From: Stomorhina lunata
Lineage: Eukaryota > Arthropoda > Insecta > Diptera > Rhiniidae
Reading direction: 5' to 3'
Assembly (NCBI GenBank): GCA_933228675.1
Contig: OW121745.1
Coordinates: 1,149,346-1,213,345 of the forward strand
Length of the DNA stretch: 64,000 nucleotides
Of this stretch, positions 32,545-46,549 are shown in pieces (position 1 is the stretch's first letter; each line of letters begins with the position of its first letter). A model generated the notes under the pieces. That model did no database searches. It saw only the letters and a program-made list of their open reading frames with translations, and had not been told where the DNA came from. Position numbers and translations under genes: made by a program.

Positions 32545-35500
32545 TCTTACTTTTATAGGAAATTTTTAAAAAATTTCGTATTTTTAAAGAAAAATTTTCA
32601 AAAATTTCGTATTTTTATAGGAAAATTTTCAAAAATTTCCTATATTTATAGGAAATTTTTCAAAAATTTCCTATTTTTATAAGAAATTTTTCAAAAATTT
32701 CCTATTTGAAAATTTTTCAAAAATTTTATATTTTTATAGGAAATTTTTCAAAAATTTCCTATTTTTATGGGAAATTTTTCAAAAATTTCCTATTTTTATG
32801 GGAAATTTTTCAAAAATTTCCTATTTTTATGGGAAATTTTTCAAAAATTTCCTATTTTTATGGGAAATTTTTCAAAAATTTCCTATTTTTATGGGAAATT
32901 TTTCAAAAATTTCCTATTTTTATAGGAAGTTTTTCAAAAATTTAATATTTTTGTAGGAAATTTTTCAAAAATTTCCTATTTTTATAGGAAATTTTTCAAA
33001 AATTTCCTATTTTTATAGGAAATTTTTCAAAAATTTCCTATTTTTATAGGAAATTTTTCAAAAATTTCCTATTTTTATAGGAAATTTTTCAAAAATTTCC
33101 TATTTTTATAGGAAATTTTTCAAAAATTTCCTATTTTTATAGGAAATTTTTCAAAAATTTCCTATTTTTATAGGAAATTTTTCAAAAATTTCCTATTTTT
33201 ATAGGAAATTTTTCAAAAATTTCCTATTTTTATAGGAAATTTTTCAAAAATTTCCTATTTTTATAGGAAATTTTTCAAAAATTTCCTATTTTTATAGGAA
33301 ATTTTTCAAAAATTTCCTATTTTTATAGGAAATTTTTCAAAAATTTCCTATTTTTATAGGAAATTTTTCAAAAATTTCCTATTTTTATAGGAAATTTTTC
33401 AAAAATTTCCTATTTTTATAGGAAATTTTTCAAAAATTTCCTATTTTTATAGGAAATTTTTCAAAAATTTCCTATTTTTATAGGAAATTTTTCAAAAATT
33501 TCCTATTTTTATAGGAAAATTTTTCAAAAATTTCCTATTTTTATAGGAAATTTTTCAAAAATTTCCTATTTTTATAGGAAATTTTTCAAAAATTTCCTAT
33601 TTTTATAGGAAATTTTTCAAAAATTTCCTATTTTTAAAGGAAATTTTTCAAAAATTTCCTATTTTTAAAGAAAATTTTTCAAAAATTTCCTATTTTTATA
33701 GGAAATTTTTCAAAAATTTCCTATTTTTATAGGAAATTTTTCAAAAATTTCCTATTTTTATAGGAAATTTTTCAAAAATTTCCTATTTTTATAGGAAATT
33801 TTTCAAAAATTTCCTATTTTTATAGGAAATTTTTCAAAAATTTCCTATTTTTATAGGAAATTTTTCAAAAATTTCCTATTTTTATAGGAAATTTTTCAAA
33901 AATTTCCTATTTTTATAGGAAATTTTTCAAAAATTTTTATAGGAAATTTTTCAAAAATTTCCTATTTTTAAAGGAAATTTTTCAAAAATTTCCTATTTTT
34001 AAAGGGAATTTTTCAAAAATTTCCTATTTTTAAAGGGAATTTTTCAAAAATTTCCTATTTTTAAAGGGAATTTTTCAAAAATTTCATATTTTTATAGGAA
34101 ATTTTTCAAAAATTTCCTATTTTTATAGGAAATTTTTCAAAAATTTCCTATTTTTATAGGAAATTTTTCAAAAATTTTATAGGAAATTTTATTATTTTAT
34201 AGGAAATTTCCTATTTTTATAGGAAATTTTTCAAAAATTTCCTATTTTTATAGGAAATTTTTCAAAAATTTCCTATTTTTATAGGAAATTTTTCAAAAAT
34301 TTCCTATTTTTATAGGAAATTTTTCAAAAATTTCCTATTTTTATAGGAAATTTTTCAAAAATTTCCTATTTTTATAGGAAATTTTTCAAAAATTTCCTAT
34401 TTTTATAGGAAATTTTTCAAAAATTTCCTATTTTTATAGGAAATTTTTCAAAAATTTCCTATTTTTATAGGAAATTTTTCAAAAATTTATTATTTTTATA
34501 GGAAATTTTTCAAAAATTTCCTATTTTTATAGGAAATTTTTCAAAAAATTTCCTATTTTTATAGGAAATTTTTCAAAAATTTCCTATTTTTATAGGAAAT
34601 TTTACAAAAATTTCCTATTTTTATAGGAAATTTTTCAAAAATTTCCTATTTTTATAGGAAATTTTTCAAAAATTTCCTATTTTTATAGGAAATTTTTCAA
34701 AAATTTCCTATTTTTATGGGAAATTTTTCAAAAATTTCCTATTTTTATGGGAAATTTTTCAAAAATTCCTATTTTTATGGGAAATTTTTCAAAAATTTCC
34801 TATTTTTATAGGAAATTTTTCAAAAATTTAATATTTTTGTAGGAAATTTTTCAAAAATTTCCTATTTTTATAGGAAATTTTTCAAAAATTTCCTATTTTT
34901 ATAGGAAATTTTTCAAAAATTTCCTATTTTTATAGGAAATTTTTCAAAAATTTCCTATTTTTATAGGAAATTTTTCAAAAATTTCCTATTTTTATAGGAA
35001 ATTTTTCAAAAATTTCCTATTTTTATAGGAAATTTTTCAAAAATTTCCTATTTTTATAGGAAATTTTTCAAAAATTTCCTATTTTTATAGGAAATTTTTC
35101 AAAAATTTCCTATTTTTATAGGAAAATTTTTCAAAAATTTCCTATTTTTATAGGAAATTTTTCAAAAATTTCCTATTTTTATAGGAAATTTTTCAAAATT
35201 TCCTATTTTTAAAGGAAATTTTTCAAAAATTTCCTATTTTTAAAGAAAATTTTTCAAAAATTTCCTATTTTTATAGGAAATTTTTCAAAAATTTCCTATT
35301 TTTATAGGAAATTTTTCAAAAATTTCCTATTTTTATAGGAAATTTTTCAAAAATTTTTATAGGAAATTTTTCAAAAATTTTTATAGGAAATTTTTCAAAA
35401 ATTTCCTATTTTTAAAGGAAATTTTTCAAAAATTTCCTATTTTTAAAGGGAATTTTTCAAAAATTTCCTATTTTTAAAGGGAATTTTTCAAAAATTTCCT

Positions 35501-38500
35501 ATTTTTAAAGGGAATTTTTCAAAAATTTCATATTTTTTATAGGAAATTTTTCAAAAATTTCCTATTTTTATAGGAAATTTTTCAAAAATTTCCTATTTTT
35601 ATAGGAAATTTTTCAAAAATTTCCTATTTTTATAGGAAATTTTTCAAAAATTTCCTATTTTTATAGGAAATTTTTCAAAAATTTCCTATTTTTATAGGAA
35701 ATTTTTCAAAAATTTCCTATTTTTATAGGAAATTTTTCAAAAATTTCCTATTTTTATAGGAATTTTTCAAAAATTTCCTATTTTTATAGGAAATTTTTCA
35801 AAAATTTCCTATTTTTATAGGAAATTTTTCAAAAATTTCCTATTTTTATAGGAAATTTTTCAAAAATTTCCTATTTTTATAGGAAATTTTTCAAAAATTT
35901 CCTATTTTTATAGGAAATTTTTCAAAAATTTCCTATTTTTATAGGAAATTTTTCAAAAATTTCCTATTTTTATAGGAAATTTTTCAAAAATTTCCTATTT
36001 TTATAGGAAATTTTTCAAAAATTTCCTATTTTTATAGGAAATTTTTCAAAAATTTCCTATTTTTATAGGAAATTTTTCAAAAATTTCCTATTTTTATAGG
36101 AAATTTTTCAAAAATTTCCTATTTTTATAGGAAATTTTTCAAAAATTTCCTATTTTTATAGGAAATTTTTCAAAAATTTCCTATTTTTATAGGAAATTTT
36201 TCAAAAATTTCCTATTTTTATAGGAAATTTTTCAAAAATTTCCTATTTTTATAGGAAATTTTTCAAAAATTTCCTATTTTTATAGGAAATTTTTTCAAAA
36301 ATTTCCTATTTTTATAGGAAATTTTTCAAAAATTTCCTATTTTTATAGGAAATTTATCAAAAATTTCCTATTTTTATAGGAAATTTTTCAAAAATTTCCT
36401 ATTTTTATAGGAAATTTTTCAAAAATTTCCTATTTTTATAGGAAATTTTTCAAAAATTTCCTATTTTTATAGGAAATTTTTCAAAAATTTCCTATTTTTA
36501 TAGGAAATTTTTCAAAAATTTCCTATTTTTATAGGAAATTTTTCAAAAATTTCCTATTTTTATAGGAAATTTTTCAAAAATTTCCTATTTTTATAGGAAA
36601 TTTTTCAAAAATTTCCTATTTTTATAGGAAATTTTTCAAAAATTTCCTATTTTTATAGGAAATTTTTCAAAAATTTCCTATTTTTATAGGAAATTTTCAA
36701 AATTTATTATTTTTTTATAGGAAATTTTTCAAAAATTTCCTATTTTTATAGGAAATTTTTCAAAAATTTCCTATTTTTCAAAAATTTCCTATTTTTATAG
36801 GAAATTTTACAAAAATTTCCTATTTTTATAGGAAATTTTTCAAAAATTTCCTATTTTTTATAGGAAATTTTTCAAAAAATTTCCTATTTTTATAGGAAAT
36901 TTTTCAAAAATTTCCTATTTTTATAGGAAATTTTTCAAAAATTTCCTATTTTTATAGGAAATTTTTCAAAAATTTCCTATTTTTATAGGAAATTTTTCAA
37001 AAATTTCCTATTTTTATAGGAAATTTTTCAAAAATTTCCTATTTTTATAGGAAATTTTTCAAAAATTTCCTATTTTTATAGGAAATTTTTCAAAAATTTC
37101 CTATTTTTATAGGAAATTTTTCAAAAATTTCCTATTTTTATAGGAAATTTTTCAAAAATTTCCTATTTTTATAGGAAATTTTTCAAAAATTTCCTATTTT
37201 TATAGGAAATTTTTCAAAAATTTCCTATTTTTATAGGAAATTTTTCAAAAATTTCCTATTTTTATAGGAAATTTTTCAAAAATTTCCTATTTTTATAGGA
37301 AATTTTTCAAAAATTTCCTATTTTTATAGGAAATTTTTCAAAAATTTCCTATTTTTATAGGAAATTTTTCAAAAATTTCCTATTTTTATAGGAAATTTTT
37401 CAAAAATTTCCTATTTTTATAGGAAATTTTTCCTAAAATTTCCTATTTTTATAGGAAATTTTTCAAAAATTTCCTATTTTTATAGGAAATTTTTCAAAAA
37501 TTTCCTATTTTTATAGGAAATTTTTCAAAATTTCCTATTTTTATAGGAAATTATTCAAAAATTTCCTATTTTTATAGGAAATTTTTCAAAAATTTCCTAT
37601 TTTTATAGGAAATTTTTCAAAAATTTCCTATTTTTATAGGAAATTTTTCAAAAATTTCCTATTTTTATAGGAAATTTTTCAAAAATTTCCTATTTTTATA
37701 GGAAATTTTTCAAAAATTTCCTATTTTTATAGGAAATTTTTCAAAAATTTCCTATTTTTATAGGAAATTTTTCAAAAATTTCCTATTTTTATAGGAAATT
37801 TTTCAAAAATTTCCTATTTTTATAGGAAATTTTTCAAAAATTTCCTATTTTTATAGGAAATTTTTCAAAAAATTCCTATTTTTATAGGAAATTTTTCAAA
37901 AATTTCCTATTTTTATAGGAAATTTTTCAAAAATTTCCTATTTTTATAGGAAATTTTTCAAAAATTTCCTATTTTTATAGGAAATTTTTCAAAAATTTCC
38001 TATTTTTATAGGAAATTTTTCAAAAATTTCCTATTTTTATAGGAAATTTTTCAAAAATTTCCTATTTTTATAGGAAATTTTTCAAAAATTTCCTATTTTT
38101 ATAGGAAATTTTTCAAAAATTTCCTATTTTTATAGGAAATTTTTCAAAAATTTCCTATTTTTATAGGAAATTTTTCAAAAATTCCTATTTTTATAGGAAA
38201 TTTTTCAAAAATTTCCTATTTTTATAGGAAATTTTTCAAAAATTTCCTATTTTTATAGGAAATTTTTCAAAAATTTCCTATTTTTATAGGAAATTTTTCA
38301 AAAATTTCCTATTTTTATAGGAAATTTTTCAAAAATTTCCTATTTTTATAGGAAATTTTTCAAAAATTTCCTATTTTTATAGGAAATTTTTCAAAAATTT
38401 CCTATTTTTATAGGAAATTTTTCAAAAATTTCCTATTTTTATAGGAAATTTTTCAAAAATTTCCTATTTTTATAGGAAATTTTTCAAAAATTTCCTATTT

Positions 38501-41500
38501 TTATAGGAAATTTTTCAAAAATTTCCTATTTTTATAGGAAATTTTTCAAAAATTTCCTATTTTTATAGGAAATTTTTCAAAAATTTCCTATTTTTATAGG
38601 AAATTTTTCAAAAATTTCCTATTTTTATAGGAAATTTTTCAAAAATTTCCTATTTTTATAGGAAATTTTTCAAAAATTTCCTATTTTTATAGGAAATTTT
38701 TCAAAAATTTCCTATTTTTATAGGAAATTTTTCAAAAATTTCCTATTTTTATAGGAAATTTTTCAAAAATTTCCTATTTTTATAGGAAATTTTTCAAAAA
38801 TTTCCTATTTTTATAGGAAATTTTTCAAAAATTCCTATTTTTATAGGAAATTTTTCAAAAATTTCCTATTTTTATAGGAAATTTTTCAAAAATTTCCTAT
38901 TTTTATAGGAAATTTTTCAAAATTTTCCTATTTTTATAGGAAATTTTTCAAAATTTTCCTATTTTTATAGGAAATTTTTCAAAATTTCCTATTTTTATAG
39001 GAAATTTTTCAAAAATTTCCTATTTTTATAGGAAATTTTTCAAAAATTTCCTATTTTTATAGGAAATTTTTCAAAAATTTCCTATTTTTATAGGAAATTT
39101 TTTCAAAAATTTCCTATTTTTATAGGAAATTTTTCAAAAATTTCCTATTTTTATAGGAAATTTTTCAAAAATTTCCTATTTTTATAGGAAATTTTTCAAA
39201 AATTTCCTATTTTTATAGGAAATTTTTCAAAAATTTCCTATTTTTATAGGAAATTTTTCAAAAATTTCCTATTTTTATAGGAAATTTTTCAAAAATTTCC
39301 TATTTTTATAGGAAATTTTTCAAAAATTTCCTATTTTTATAGGAATTTTTCAAAATTTCCTATTTTTATAGGAAATTTTTCAAAAATTTCCTATTTTTAT
39401 AGGAAATTTTTCAAAAATTTCCTATTTTTATAGGAAATTTTTCAAAAATTTCCTATTTTTATAGGAAATTTTTCAAAAATTTCCTATTTTTATAGGAAAT
39501 TTTTCAAAAATTTCCTATTTTTATAGGAAATTTTTCAAAAATTTCCTATTTTTATAGGAAATTTTTCAAAAATTTCCTATTTTTATAGGAAATTTTTCAA
39601 AAATTTCCTATTTTTATAGGAAATTTTTCAAAAATTTCCTATTTTTATAGGAAATTTTTTCAAAAATTTCCTATTTTTATAGGAAATTTTTCAAAAATTT
39701 CCTATTTTTATAGGAAATTTTTTCAAAAATTTCCTATTTTTATAGGAAATTTTTCAAAAATTTCCTATTTTTATAGGAAATTTTTCAAAATTTCCTATTT
39801 TTATAGGAAATTTTTCAAAAATTTCCTATTTTTATAGGAAATTTTTCAAAAATTTCCTATTTTTATAGGAAATTTTTCAAAAATTTCCTATTTTTATAGG
39901 AAATTTTTCAAAAATTTCCTATTTTTATAGGAAATTTTTCAAAAATTTCCTATTTTTATAGGAAATTTTTCAAAAATTTCCTATTTTTATAGGAAATTTT
40001 TCAAAAATTTCCTATTTTTATAGGAAATTTTTCAAAAATTTCCTATTTTTATAGGAAATTTTTCAAAATTTCCTATTTTTATAGGAAATTTTTCAAAAAT
40101 TTCCTATTTTTATAGGAAATTTTTCAAAAATTTCCTATTTTTATAGGAAATTTTTCAAAAATTTCCTATTTTTATAGGAAATTTTTCAAAAATTTCCTAT
40201 TTTTATAGGAAATTTTTTCAAAAAATTTCCTATTTTTATAGGAAATTTTTCAAAATTTCCTATTTTTATAGGAAATTTTTCAAAAATTTCCTATTTTTAT
40301 AGGAAATTTTTCCAAAAATTTCTATTTTTATAGGAAATTTTTCAAAAATTTCCTATTTTTATAGGAAATTTTCAAAAATTTCCTATTTTTATAGGAAATT
40401 TTTCAAAAATTTCCTATTTTTATAGGAAATTTTTCAAAAAATTTCCTATTTTTATAGGAAATTTTTCAAAAATTTCCTATTTTTATAGGAAATTTTTCAA
40501 AAATTTCCTATTTTTATAGGAAATTTTTCAAAAATTTCCTATTTTTATAGGAAATTTTTCAAAAATTTCCTATTTTTATAGGAAATTTTTCAAAAATTTC
40601 CTATTTTTATAGGAAATTTTTCAAAAATTTCCTATTTTTATAGGAAATTTTTCAAAAATTTCCTATTTTTATAGGAAATTTTTCAAAAATTTCCTATTTT
40701 TATAGGAAATTTTTCAAAAATTTCCTATTTTTATAGGAAATTTTTCAAAAATTTCCTATTTTTATAGGAAATTTTTCAAAAATTTCCTATTTTTATAGGA
40801 AATTTTTCAAAAATTTCCTATTTTTATAGGAAATTTTTCAAAAATTTCCTATTTTTATAGGAAATTTTTCAAAAATTTCCTATTTTTATAGGAAATTTTT
40901 CAAAAATTTCCTATTTTTATAGGAAATTTTTCAAAAATTTCCTATTTTTATAGGAAATTTTTCAAAAATTTCCTATTTTTATAGGAAATTTTTCAAAAAT
41001 TTCCTATTTTTATAGGAAATTTTTCAAAAATTTCCTATTTTTATAGGAAATTTTTCAAAAATTTCCTATTTTTATAGGAAATTTTTCAAAAATTTCCTAT
41101 TTTTATAGGAAATTTTTCAAAAATTTCCTATTTTTATAGGAAATTTTTCAAAAATTTCCTATTTTTATAGGAAATTTTTCAAAAATTTCCTATTTTTATA
41201 GGAAATTTTTCAAAAATTTCCTATTTTTATAGGAAATTTTTCAAAAATTTCCTATTTTTATAGGAAATTTTTCAAAAATTTCCTATTTTTATAGGAAATT
41301 TTTCAAAAATTTCCTATTTTTATAGGAAATTTTTCAAAAATTTCCTATTTTTATAGGAAATTTTTCAAAAATTTCCTATTTTTATAGGAAATTTTTCAAA
41401 AATTTCCTATTTTTATAGAAATTTTTCAAAAATTTCCTATTTTTATAGGAAATTTTTCAAAAATTTCCTATTTTTATAGGAAATTTTTCAAAAATTTCCT

Positions 41501-42010
41501 ATTTTTATAGGAAATTTTTCAAAAATTTCCTATTTTTATAGGAAATTTTTCAAAAATTTCCTATTTTTATAGGAAATTTTTCAAAAATTTCCTATTTTTA
41601 TAGGAAATTTTTCAAAAATTTCCTATTTTTATAGGAAATTTTTCAAAAATTTCCTATTTTTATAGGAAATTTTTCAAAAATTTCCTATTTTTATAGGAAT
41701 TTTTCAAAAATTTCTATTTTATAGGAAATTTTCAAAAATTTCCTATTTTTATAGGAAATTTTTCAAAAATTTCCTATTTTTATAGGAAATTTTTCAAAAA
41801 TTTCCTATTTTTATAGGAAATTTTTCAAAAATTTCCTATTTTTATAGGAAATTTTTCAAAAATTTCCTATTTTTATAGGAAATTTTTCAAAAATTTCCTA
41901 TTTTTATAGGAAATTTTTCAAAAATTTCCTATTTTTATAGGAAATTTTTCAAAAATTTCCTATTTTTATAGGAAATTTTTCAAAAATTTCCTATTTTTAT
42001 AGGAAATTTT
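32545..42010. repeat. 31-bp palindromic satellite array (over 9.4 kb)
   Basis: Unit of 31 bp: arms AGGAAATTTTT and AAAAATTTCCT around a single C, then ATTTTTAT. The 8-base linker is itself framed by CCTAT/ATAGG, so almost every base lies in an inverted repeat. About 300 units are visible. The first 3 kb contain variant units (GGGAAA, AAAGGG, truncated units); from about 35530 on the array is very homogeneous. The open frames in it are artefacts. Confidence 0.98.
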
Positions 42011-42210
42011 NNNNNNNNNNNNNNNNNNNNNNNNNNNNNNNNNNNNNNNNNNNNNNNNNNNNNNNNNNNNNNNNNNNNNNNNNNNNNNNNNNNNNNNNNN
42101 NNNNNNNNNNNNNNNNNNNNNNNNNNNNNNNNNNNNNNNNNNNNNNNNNNNNNNNNNNNNNNNNNNNNNNNNNNNNNNNNNNNNNNNNNNNNNNNNNNNN
42201 NNNNNNNNNN
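42011..42210. other. Assembly gap (200 N)
   Basis: Exactly 200 N, a conventional placeholder. The satellite runs into it from the left and unique sequence resumes on the right, so the true array is probably longer. Confidence 0.99.
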
Positions 42211-42686
42211 CGTTAGCATTTTGTGGTTAGTTTGAAGAAAATTCTTCAACATAAATAAAATATAACGAACATTTTTTTGTATATTCAACCGTATTTTTCT
42301 TAAGCTTAACAAAATTTTGTAAAAATTATCTTTAACAAATAACAAATTTGTTTAGTAGAAATAAATAAAATTTACTTAAAACAACAGATTTACTAAATTA
42401 AAAAAAAATCCATTAAATTAAATAAAAATTTTGTTAGCTGTATAATAACCTACTTTTCTTCAAAACTACGTGCCATTTTTCTGTATTTACGAAGTTTTTT
42501 GGTTGAGTGTATAGAGATTGGAAATTCATTATATTTTAATATATAAGAATGCTCATAATATTAGATAGAAAATAATAATAATAATAGAAAATTTCAAATA
42601 TAGTTAGAAAATATACAGGCATACAAATATGTTATATAAACATAACACATTGTATGCATATCGTTTTCAATTTGGTAATTTTAGTT

Positions 42687-45300
42687 TTAGGGATGATTTT
42701 CTCCCGACTCTCGATATTCTCTTATCATTTGATAAGGAGAATTTTCTATGGATTCATGATATTTATCATTGATTCTTTTTATGAAATCGATAATTTGTTC
42801 GTAGCCAGTTTCGTCATGAAGAAGTTGAGTAGAATATCTCCAGTGCTTATTGTTTATGATTTTAAGGCATTTGTTCTGAATAATTTGAAGTTTTTTCAGA
42901 TGTGTTTTTGCAGCTTTGCACCAAATTGGACATGCATATGTTAAAGTTGGTCTTATTACGCTTTTAAATATTAAATTTTTATTTTTTGTGTTGAGTTTTG
43001 AATGTTTGTTGAGTATTGGCCACATTGTTTTGAGTGTTTTCTTTCGAACTTCATCGATATGGTTTGCAAAGTTAAGTTTTTTATCTAGACACATGCCTAG
43101 ATATTTTACATTGCTTTGAACTGTTACGTTTTCATTTTGAAATTTCAGTTGACGATTGGGTAGTCGTTTTGGAGATTTGTTGTAAGGAAATATAATAGCT
43201 TGAGTTTTGTTGGGGTTTATTTTTATTTTCCATTTGTAAAAATATTTTCTACAAGCTTCAAAACTTTTTTCCATTTTCTTAAGTCATGCCTTTGTAAGTT
43301 TGCTAGACGTTAAAAGTGCGGTATCATCTGCATAGTAGGCAACATTTAAGTACGATGGATGAGAAAAATCGGAAGTATAAATGGAATATAATAGGGGAGA
43401 TAATATTGAACCTTGAGGTAAACCAGTTGTAATTAACTTTGGAGGAGATAATGTGTTATTAACAGCTACTGAAAAAGTTCTGTCAGTGAGGAAATCAGCC
43501 ACAAGCATACACAAATATTTGGGTATGTACGCTTGAATTAATTTGTATATAAGACCGTTGTGTCGGTGTCAAACGCCTTCTCTACGTCCAAAATTATCAT
43601 TCCCGTAGACTTTTTACTTCGCTTGTTGGCTTTAATTGAATTTACAATACTATGCATTTGATGTACTGCACTGTGTTGTTTTTTAAATCCAAATTGTTCT
43701 TTTGCTATTGCCGTTGTGTCTTCAATCACATTACATATTCTGTTTTGAATTATCTTTTCTAAAATTTTTCCAAGATTACTTAATAAGCTAATTGGCCGAT
43801 AACTATTAGGATTGTTTTTAGGTTTATTTGGTTTCGGAATAGCTACTAATTTGGCTTTTTTAAAATGTTTTGGGAAATAATTGAGTTTTAAACAGCTATT
43901 TAAAATAATCATTAATAATTGTATAGCCTTTGCAGGAAGATTTTTAATTAAAACATTGGGGACATCATCCAAACCAGGAGACTTGGGTGTTTTAAGCGAT
44001 GTAATTATTGAGTTGATTTAATTTAAAGATATCAAAGGTATATTTTCAGAACACGCATATGTTGACTTTAGTTGATTAACTTTGGAGTTGACAATTCTAT
44101 CATTTGAATGCTTATATGCGGACGTAAGATTGTTTGCAGAAGAAAATGTATCAGACAGAATTTGTGCTTTGTCTTCATCAGTTACAATTTTTAAATTTCC
44201 TTGAATAAAGTGTAGTATTTTTTATTTTGTTTGGCCCTTAAACAGCGGCTAATTCTCCAAAAAACTTATCTCCTGGCCTTAATTTAGATATTATTTTATT
44301 CCACTTTTCATTGCGGTAGATATTTATTTCCTTGTTTATCATTTTTGTCAGTAATTTTACACATTGTTCATAAAATTTTTCTTCAGATGGAAGTGAAGTA
44401 CGTTGTAATTTTCTTGTAAAAGTTTTTCTTGTTCTTATGAGATTAATGATATCGGAAGGTAAGTGAGTTTTTCCTGTATAACATAATATTGGGGTGCAAT
44501 CGTTCCGTGCTTCCAAAGTAATGTTAACGAATTTTTCCATCTCTAAGTCGATAGTGAATTTTGTACTATAATTGTTTGTATTTATGGTTATTTTGTTGTT
44601 AATTATAATCATAGTGACCAGTTTCTATTACACTTACTATGGCATCACCAATTTGACAAAGAACAGGTCTGTGATCTGTTGGAATATCATAATCAAGAAC
44701 TTCTAAATTTATGTTTAGCGAACTATTACTTAGCACCAAATCAATAACTGAGGGGTTTCTATTTCTTTGATAAGGATAAAAAGTAGGGCTAACTGGATAA
44801 TATATACAAATGTTGCTAGTTTGTTCAAGATTAAAAAGAGTATTTCCAGCTGTATTATTATTAATACAATTCCATGAGGAGTGTTTTGCATTAAAATCTC
44901 CTAATATAACAAAATCTACATTTAATGCTGTTAGATTTCTGATATCATTGGCAAAAATATTTTTATGCTGAGTTTTCGGTTGTTAATTTCAGTTTCAATT
45001 GAAAGATTTTCTATTACTGAGGTATTTGTAATAGCCAGTAATTTATGTTTGATAGATCTGTGGACAACTAAAGCAACTCCACCACCCCTCCTTGAATCTT
45101 GTCTATCGTTACGACATATAAAATAATTTTTAAAATAAGTTTCGTGGTTTTCATTAAGATAAGTTTCATTTAAAGAGCAAATATGAATATTTTCTCTTTC
45201 TAATAAATATTCAAATAGGTGAGAATATGTAGTACTGCCATTAGCATTCCAATGAATAATATTTAATCCATTGTAATTACCATAGACCATATGCATATTT
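42687..45300 (-). pseudogene. Jockey ORF2: endonuclease and reverse transcriptase, broken
   Basis: The pieces follow in order along the minus strand. Endonuclease: HWNANG and LNETYL near 45260-45160, RRGGGVALVV near 45095, GDFNAKH near 44910, SVIDLVL and TDHRPV near 44750-44670. A connector lies at 44612-44238. Reverse transcriptase: SYRPISLLS and a FGFKKQHSA stretch (43972-43538), GLPQGSILSPLLY and YADDTAL (43514-43284), then thumb and tail (43274-42687) with YLGMCLDKKLNF. Frame changes near 44930, 44620, 43975, 43530 and 43280 make it inactive. The motif set is that of the Jockey clade. In life this enzyme nicks the target and primes reverse transcription on it. Confidence 0.88.
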
Positions 45301-46053
45301 TACCATTGACATTACAACTTGTAAATGTGCAACAAAAGTGCAACAATTTTGAAGATCACACAAAGCTGTGGTGAAAATACTAAAAAGCTCATCTATATCA
45401 AATAGATCATTGTTTTGTCTCATACAGTCAGCATACGATAAAGTATTACGATGAGAGTTGTTGTTGTTGTGATTAATTGTTGGGGGGACAGTATTAATCA
45501 CCTGTGGTGAGTTTTGATTTCTGTTTCTGCGAGAGTTTTTGTTGGTTGCGTTGGCTCTCGTTTCCAAATAAAGATATCGTAATGAGCAATTAATATCATT
45601 TGCAGAGTGATCTGTGCGCTCTTTTCCATATATTTTACAATTAAAACACGAAAATACCGCTGGTATTTTATCTTGATTCCGTAATGGACAATCATTGGTA
45701 TGGTGTGAATTTGCACATATCATACATGGTGGACTACGATTGCAATGTTCCCCTCCGTGACCATAAATAAGGCAATTCCAGCATTGGGTTGGGTTATCGC
45801 CTCTTTTTGGTTTATATTTTTTCCACGATACGATCACTTTGCATATAGCAGTTACGTTACTCAATGATCTTGGGTTGAAGTTTTTTCTTACAACTAAAGG
45901 TGGAGGTTTAACTACTTACTCTTCAGTTATGTTAGATACTCGATCCATTTCCGTATCATTGAGATTAGCAAGAGCACTAAATCTCTTCCTTGAAGATGAT
46001 GGTACATTTGAGAACAAACTCATAGGCATTGGAGACACTTTCTGTCTCTTCAT
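45277..46053 (-). pseudogene. Jockey ORF1: zinc-knuckle nucleic-acid-binding protein
   Basis: From the ATG at 46053 the frame runs 45 codons to a TAA (45916-45918) and then continues in the same frame to 45277. Three Cys/His knuckles follow in order: CWNCLIYGHGGEHC, CMICANSHHTNDC, and a third starting CFNC. This is the C-terminal arrangement of Jockey ORF1 proteins, which package the RNA. The C-terminal part is shorter than usual and overlaps the start of ORF2 by about 20 bp. Except for the single stop the reading frame is good. Confidence 0.75.
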
Positions 46054-46549
46054 GCTTGTTTTTTTTTAAATTAAGATTGTCACTTTTGGCCCCCGGGGCT
46101 ATGGTAGTGTTGCTATACCCGCCTGTGTATTGTAATTTGTCACACGCTGGTGTTCAATAAGAACTAAATATAACAAATTACAAGAAAAACAATTTTTTTT
46201 TACTTTAACTTTTATCAGTTTTAACTATCCGCTACTTATTGAGAGATTACCGAACTCTTCGAGATTACGTATCGAACTGATTTACAAAAATGAGATTTTA
46301 ACCCAGAACAAAAGATAATTAATAAATATACCGTTAAAAAAAAAAAACAAAATTATACCAACTATTTTTTTCAAATAGTTTTGTGTTTATGCGCAAAAGT
46401 GTTCTCTACATCACCCAGAATATATTGCTATAAAGATGCTCGAAAGAACCCAGAACCTTATGTAGTGGAATATTTGGATCACACTTTTTTTGAAACATTT
46501 AGGGACCATCAATTCGTAAAAAGCATTCGTCCTGGCCGGACAAAAGCCT

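Larger units (their letters stand above)
31752..42509. mobile_element. TIR-bounded non-autonomous element carrying satellite DNA
   Basis: The left end CACTCAACCAAAAAA (31752) recurs inverted at the right end (42495-42509). Both are flanked by TA (31750-31751, 42510-42511), as for Tc1/mariner-type insertions, though TA is weak evidence in this AT-rich sequence. AT-rich unique arms (31767-32544 and 42211-42494) enclose the 31-bp satellite and the assembly gap. No ORF. Confidence 0.6.
42640..46145 (-). mobile_element. Jockey-type LINE, degraded
   Basis: Minus-strand non-LTR retrotransposon: ORF1 (zinc-knuckle protein) at 46053-45277 and ORF2 (APE endonuclease plus reverse transcriptase) at 45300-42687. 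The 5' UTR probably reaches about 46145. An (ATT)n-like run at 42571-42590 may be part of the tail. Numerous stops and frame breaks. Confidence 0.85.

Noticed and set aside
32706..32945. 79-codon open frame with a repeating FLFLWEIFQKF-like pattern
   Set aside because: It is the 31-bp satellite translated; every unit restates the same residues and no start or regulatory context exists.
32545..42010. CRISPR-like regular array
   Set aside because: There are no unique spacers; units are contiguous tandem copies in a eukaryotic genome.
42654..43119. Plus-strand frames over the LINE
   Set aside because: Antisense shadows of the reverse transcriptase.
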